64,000 bases of DNA from the NCBI GenBank assembly GCA_963667715.1, contig OY763926.1, forward strand, positions 1,364,001 to 1,428,000. The letters run 5' to 3'. This document shows, in pieces, positions 61,691 to 64,000 of the stretch; within the stretch, counting starts at the first letter, position 1; every line of letters starts with the position of its first letter. Both the position numbers and the translations under genes were made by a program. Below the pieces are notes generated by a model that searched no databases, was not told the DNA's origin, and saw nothing but the letters and a program-made list of their open reading frames with translations. Source of the stretch: JAFGDI01 sp963667715. GTDB lineage: Bacteria > Planctomycetota > Phycisphaerae > Sedimentisphaerales > SM23-30.

Positions 61691-62272
61691 ATGGCGAAGA
61701 AGATTATTTTTTTGACAAGTTCTCCACGGAAATCGAGTAATACAAATGTTTTAGTTGAGTGGGCCGCCGAAGCGGCAGCTAATTGCGGGGCTGATATTGA
61801 GGTTGTGGATGTCGCCTCTTTGGAATCCAGAGTTCCTGGCTGTATTGCATGTATGGGCTGTCAGCGACATTCAGGGTTCAGGTGTATGGTTGATGATGAG
61901 GTTCAGAAGCTCCTGCAGCGGATACCTGATTTTAATGTTGTCGTGATTGCTACTCCTATCTACTTTTATGGGCCAAATGCCCAGATAAAGCTCGTACTGG
62001 ATAGGTGGTATAGTATGACCAAGCCAGATGAAGATGGTACTCCGGTTTTTGCCTGGAAAAATATGGAATTGGCTCTGATTTCTACTGCTGGCGGAAGTAT
62101 GGACGATGGGTTGGCATTAACGGATAAAATGTTCAGGGCAATTGCAGGTTTTGCTGACATGGACTATCATAATCTGCTTGTCCCTTATTGTCCGCCAAAG
62201 CCCGACCAGATCAGGCATGATAAACAATGGCAGGAAAAGGCAGTGGCCTTTGGCAAACTGCTGGCACAGTAG
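61691..62272 (+). CDS. Flavodoxin-fold NAD(P)H-dependent FMN reductase-like protein
   Basis: A 193-residue cytoplasmic flavoprotein. The frame is open upstream, but ATG 61691 has an AGGAG site about 9 bases before it. The FMN phosphate loop is FLTSSPRKSSNTNVLV (about 6-21), the segment GCIACMGCQ has three Cys in a C-x2-C-x2-C arrangement characteristic of the iron-sulfur flavoprotein-like group, and ATPIYFYGPNAQIKLVLDR holds the isoalloxazine-binding loop. Such proteins reduce flavin or act as electron carriers; the redox partner is unknown. It ends 11 bases from the convergent cysA. Confidence 0.88.
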   Translation: MAKKIIFLTSSPRKSSNTNVLVEWAAEAAANCGADIEVVDVASLESRVPGCIACMGCQRHSGFRCMVDDEVQKLLQRIPDFNVVVIATPIYFYGPNAQIKLVLDRWYSMTKPDEDGTPVFAWKNMELALISTAGGSMDDGLALTDKMFRAIAGFADMDYHNLLVPYCPPKPDQIRHDKQWQEKAVAFGKLLAQ

Positions 62273-62283
62273 TATCTTGTTTA

Positions 62284-63336
62284 TTAACACTCTTTTTGTA
62301 CATACAACTGCTTGGGGGACAGATACATTTTTTGTCCATCTTCTATTTTCATATTTCTAAAGTCTTCATGTGAGACATGAACTATGATCGTTTTACCAGA
62401 TTCGTCACAGAAGTCTATCTTTACAATAGGGCCGGCTGTTTGTATACGTGTTATTCTAGCTGGGATTTGTTGCTTTTCAGTTTGTTCTTGTTGATGGATC
62501 TCAAAGTCATGAGGGCGTATCATAAGGTTTACTGTATCAGTATTGCTGCTGGCGGTGAAATGGATCTGGTCAGAATTGTTTTTATCTATTCGCCCGCTGA
62601 AAACATTTACTTCACCTAGAAACTGCATAACAAACTCATTCGCTGGCTGATGAAAAACGTCATCTGGGGTGCCTATCTGCTCGATTCTACCCTGATTCAT
62701 TACAATAACCTGATCTGCTACTTCTAATGCTTCTTCCTGGTCATGTGTGACGAAAATGCTGGTGAAGTGAAGAGTTTCGTGCAGGTTACGCAGCCATTTC
62801 CTAAGCTCATTGCGAACTTTGGCGTCAAGTGCTCCAAATGGCTCGTCCAGAAGTAGAACTTTAGGCTGGATCGCAAGTGCTCTAGCAAGTGCTACTCTTT
62901 GCCGCTGACCGCCAGAGAGCTGTGACGGCATACGATTATACATTGTGTCCAGCTGTACCAGTTGAAGCAATTCCATAACTCTTCTCTTTATCTCAGCTTT
63001 TGCTGGCCGATCCTTTTTCTTCATAACGGTCAGGCCGAAAGCTACATTTTCAAATACCGTCATATGTCGAAACAGGGCATAGTGCTGAAATACAAAGCCG
63101 ACCTGACGCTTGCCAACATCGTTTTTTGATACATCTTTGCCATTAAATAGTATCTTACTGTCGTTGGTATTGTCAGGACTCTCCAGGCCAGCAACAAGAC
63201 GCAGTAACGTTGTTTTACCAGATCCGGACGGCCCTAGCAGGGCGGTAAGTTTGCCGTCTGGAAATTCTACGCTTACGTTATCAACAGCTTTGAAACAATT
63301 AAATGTTTTGCTTATATTTTGTATTTTTATTGCCAT
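62284..63336 (-). CDS. cysA: Sulfate/thiosulfate ABC transporter ATP-binding protein
   Basis: The ATPase of the sulfate importer. The start is placed at ATG 63336, two bases after the cysW stop, rather than at the upstream ATG that would overlap it. It shows Walker A LLGPSGSGKTTLL, the Q loop VFQHYALFRHMTV, the ABC signature LSGGQRQRVALARAL, Walker B VLLLDEPFGALD and the switch His in VTHDQEEA. The C-terminal regulatory domain (MIRPHDFEIHQ) is of the TOBE/CysA type. The protein is about 350 residues, normal for CysA. Sulfate import supplies cysteine synthesis. It is probably co-transcribed with cysW and further permease genes to the right of the window. Confidence 0.93.
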   Translation of the reverse strand: MAIKIQNISKTFNCFKAVDNVSVEFPDGKLTALLGPSGSGKTTLLRLVAGLESPDNTNDSKILFNGKDVSKNDVGKRQVGFVFQHYALFRHMTVFENVAFGLTVMKKKDRPAKAEIKRRVMELLQLVQLDTMYNRMPSQLSGGQRQRVALARALAIQPKVLLLDEPFGALDAKVRNELRKWLRNLHETLHFTSIFVTHDQEEALEVADQVIVMNQGRIEQIGTPDDVFHQPANEFVMQFLGEVNVFSGRIDKNNSDQIHFTASSNTDTVNLMIRPHDFEIHQQEQTEKQQIPARITRIQTAGPIVKIDFCDESGKTIIVHVSHEDFRNMKIEDGQKMYLSPKQLYVQKEC

Positions 63337-63338
63337 GT

Positions 63339-63998
63339 TTATCTCATTTTCCATTGGGCTATTGATTTTAGGATAAGCGTAACAATAGCCAGTAATGCCA
63401 GCAATGATGCGACAGCGAACGAGGCTGAGAAATTATATTCATTGTAAAGAATTTCTGCGTGCAGGGGGAGAGTGTTGGTTAGCCCGCGAATATGACCAGA
63501 AACAACAGATACTGCTCCAAATTCTCCCATAGCTCTGGCGTTACAAAGGATAATACCGTATATAAGTCCCCATTTGATATTTGGCAGTGTTATACGAAAG
63601 AACATTTGCCAGGGGCTTGCTCCCAGAGTTAGAGCTGCCTGCTCTTCTTCTGAGCCCTGTTCTGTCATTAGCGGTATCAGCTCGCGTGCAATAAAAGGAA
63701 AAGTTACGAACATTGTTGCTAGCACTATGCCGGGAACTGCAAATATTACTTCCATATCATGTTTTTGCAGCCATGGGCCAAACCAGCCATTTATGCCGAA
63801 AAGCATTACAAAGAGCATACCTGCTATTACTGGTGAAACGGCAAAAGGAAGGTCAATTAGTGTAATTATTATACTTCTGCCTGCGAATCTGAATTTTGCC
63901 AGAGCCCAGGCGGCAGCAACGCCAAATAATAGGTTCATCGGAACTGATATGGCAGCGACTAGTAATGTAAGTTTCAGGGCCGATAGTGCCTCAGGATC
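63339..63998 (-). CDS. cysW: Sulfate ABC transporter permease CysW (5' end beyond window)
   Basis: The frame is open to the right edge of the window, so the N-terminus is missing. The in-frame codons before the ATG at 63938 encode ALSALKLTLLVAAISVP-type sequence, a typical CysW segment, showing that ATG is internal. Several transmembrane segments and the permease EAA-type loop (EEEQAALTLGASPWQMFF) are visible, followed by GAVSVVSGHIRGLTNTLPL, characteristic of CysW. It makes the membrane channel with CysT (expected upstream, outside the window) and is energised by CysA, whose gene starts two bases after its stop. Confidence 0.92.
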   Translation of the reverse strand, partial: DPEALSALKLTLLVAAISVPMNLLFGVAAAWALAKFRFAGRSIIITLIDLPFAVSPVIAGMLFVMLFGINGWFGPWLQKHDMEVIFAVPGIVLATMFVTFPFIARELIPLMTEQGSEEEQAALTLGASPWQMFFRITLPNIKWGLIYGIILCNARAMGEFGAVSVVSGHIRGLTNTLPLHAEILYNEYNFSASFAVASLLALLAIVTLILKSIAQWKMR

Positions 63999-64000
63999 GC

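Overview
The window looks like chromosomal DNA from a heterotrophic planctomycete, most likely class Phycisphaerae (Sedimentisphaerales-like). This is inferred from a 16S rRNA gene unlinked to any 23S gene, a secreted protein with the planctomycete LEPR-XLL type N-terminus, several secreted proteins ending in dockerin-like EF-hand repeats, and the large number of exported polysaccharidases beside ordinary housekeeping genes. Base composition is moderately AT-rich. No transposase, phage gene, integrase or CRISPR array was seen.

Layout. 1-7.5 kb: the end of a LamG/Ig/dockerin-like secreted protein, then exported GH43, GH30 and GH127 enzymes that fit removal of arabinose and galactose side chains from pectin or arabinogalactan. 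7.5-9 kb: RimK glutamate ligase with its RimB partner. 9-15.7 kb: a GH5 enzyme, a short UvrC, a secreted caspase-like protease with an EF-hand, and an SGNH hydrolase with an unassigned N-terminal domain. 15.8-24.2 kb: MetE, a lipoprotein GH2 enzyme, MurA and a rhamnogalacturonan-acetylesterase-like protein. 24.2-31.5 kb: a 1551-residue unorthodox hybrid histidine kinase, a 2-Cys peroxiredoxin, a DUF3859 protein and HisC. 31.7-33.8 kb: a self-contained 16S rRNA unit with two promoters, boxA, a long-range processing stem and a terminator. 34.2-42.3 kb: an Asn/Gln-rich lipoprotein, a coiled-coil zinc-ribbon protein, the run DUF167-folK-nfu-cyclase, a GT9-like protein, and a GH10-like protein without catalytic glutamates. 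42.4-47 kb: a leftward group made of a chemoreceptor, a solute-binding protein, a putative outer-membrane porin and a second, paralogous binding protein. 47.5-52.7 kb: GH67 alpha-glucuronidase and GH3/PA14 glucosidase. 52.8-58.1 kb: a membrane coiled-coil/TPR protein, an M16 peptidase homologue without its zinc motif, a DksA-like protein without a complete zinc finger, LspA and tRNA-Tyr. 58.2-61.4 kb: two tandem paralogous secreted aspartyl-protease-like proteins with dockerin-like tails. 61.7-64 kb: a flavodoxin-like reductase and the end of a sulfate ABC transporter operon (CysW, CysA).

How it fits together. At least nine exported enzymes or paralogues target plant or algal polysaccharide (arabinan/galactan, rhamnogalacturonan esters, glucuronoxylan, beta-glucans). 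They are separate transcription units with their own ribosome binding sites and often their own terminators; no SusC/SusD pair or dedicated regulator sits beside them. The least conventional parts are the chemoreceptor/binding-protein/porin group, the paired dockerin-tailed aspartyl proteases, the calcium-ready secreted caspase homologue and the stand-alone 16S unit.
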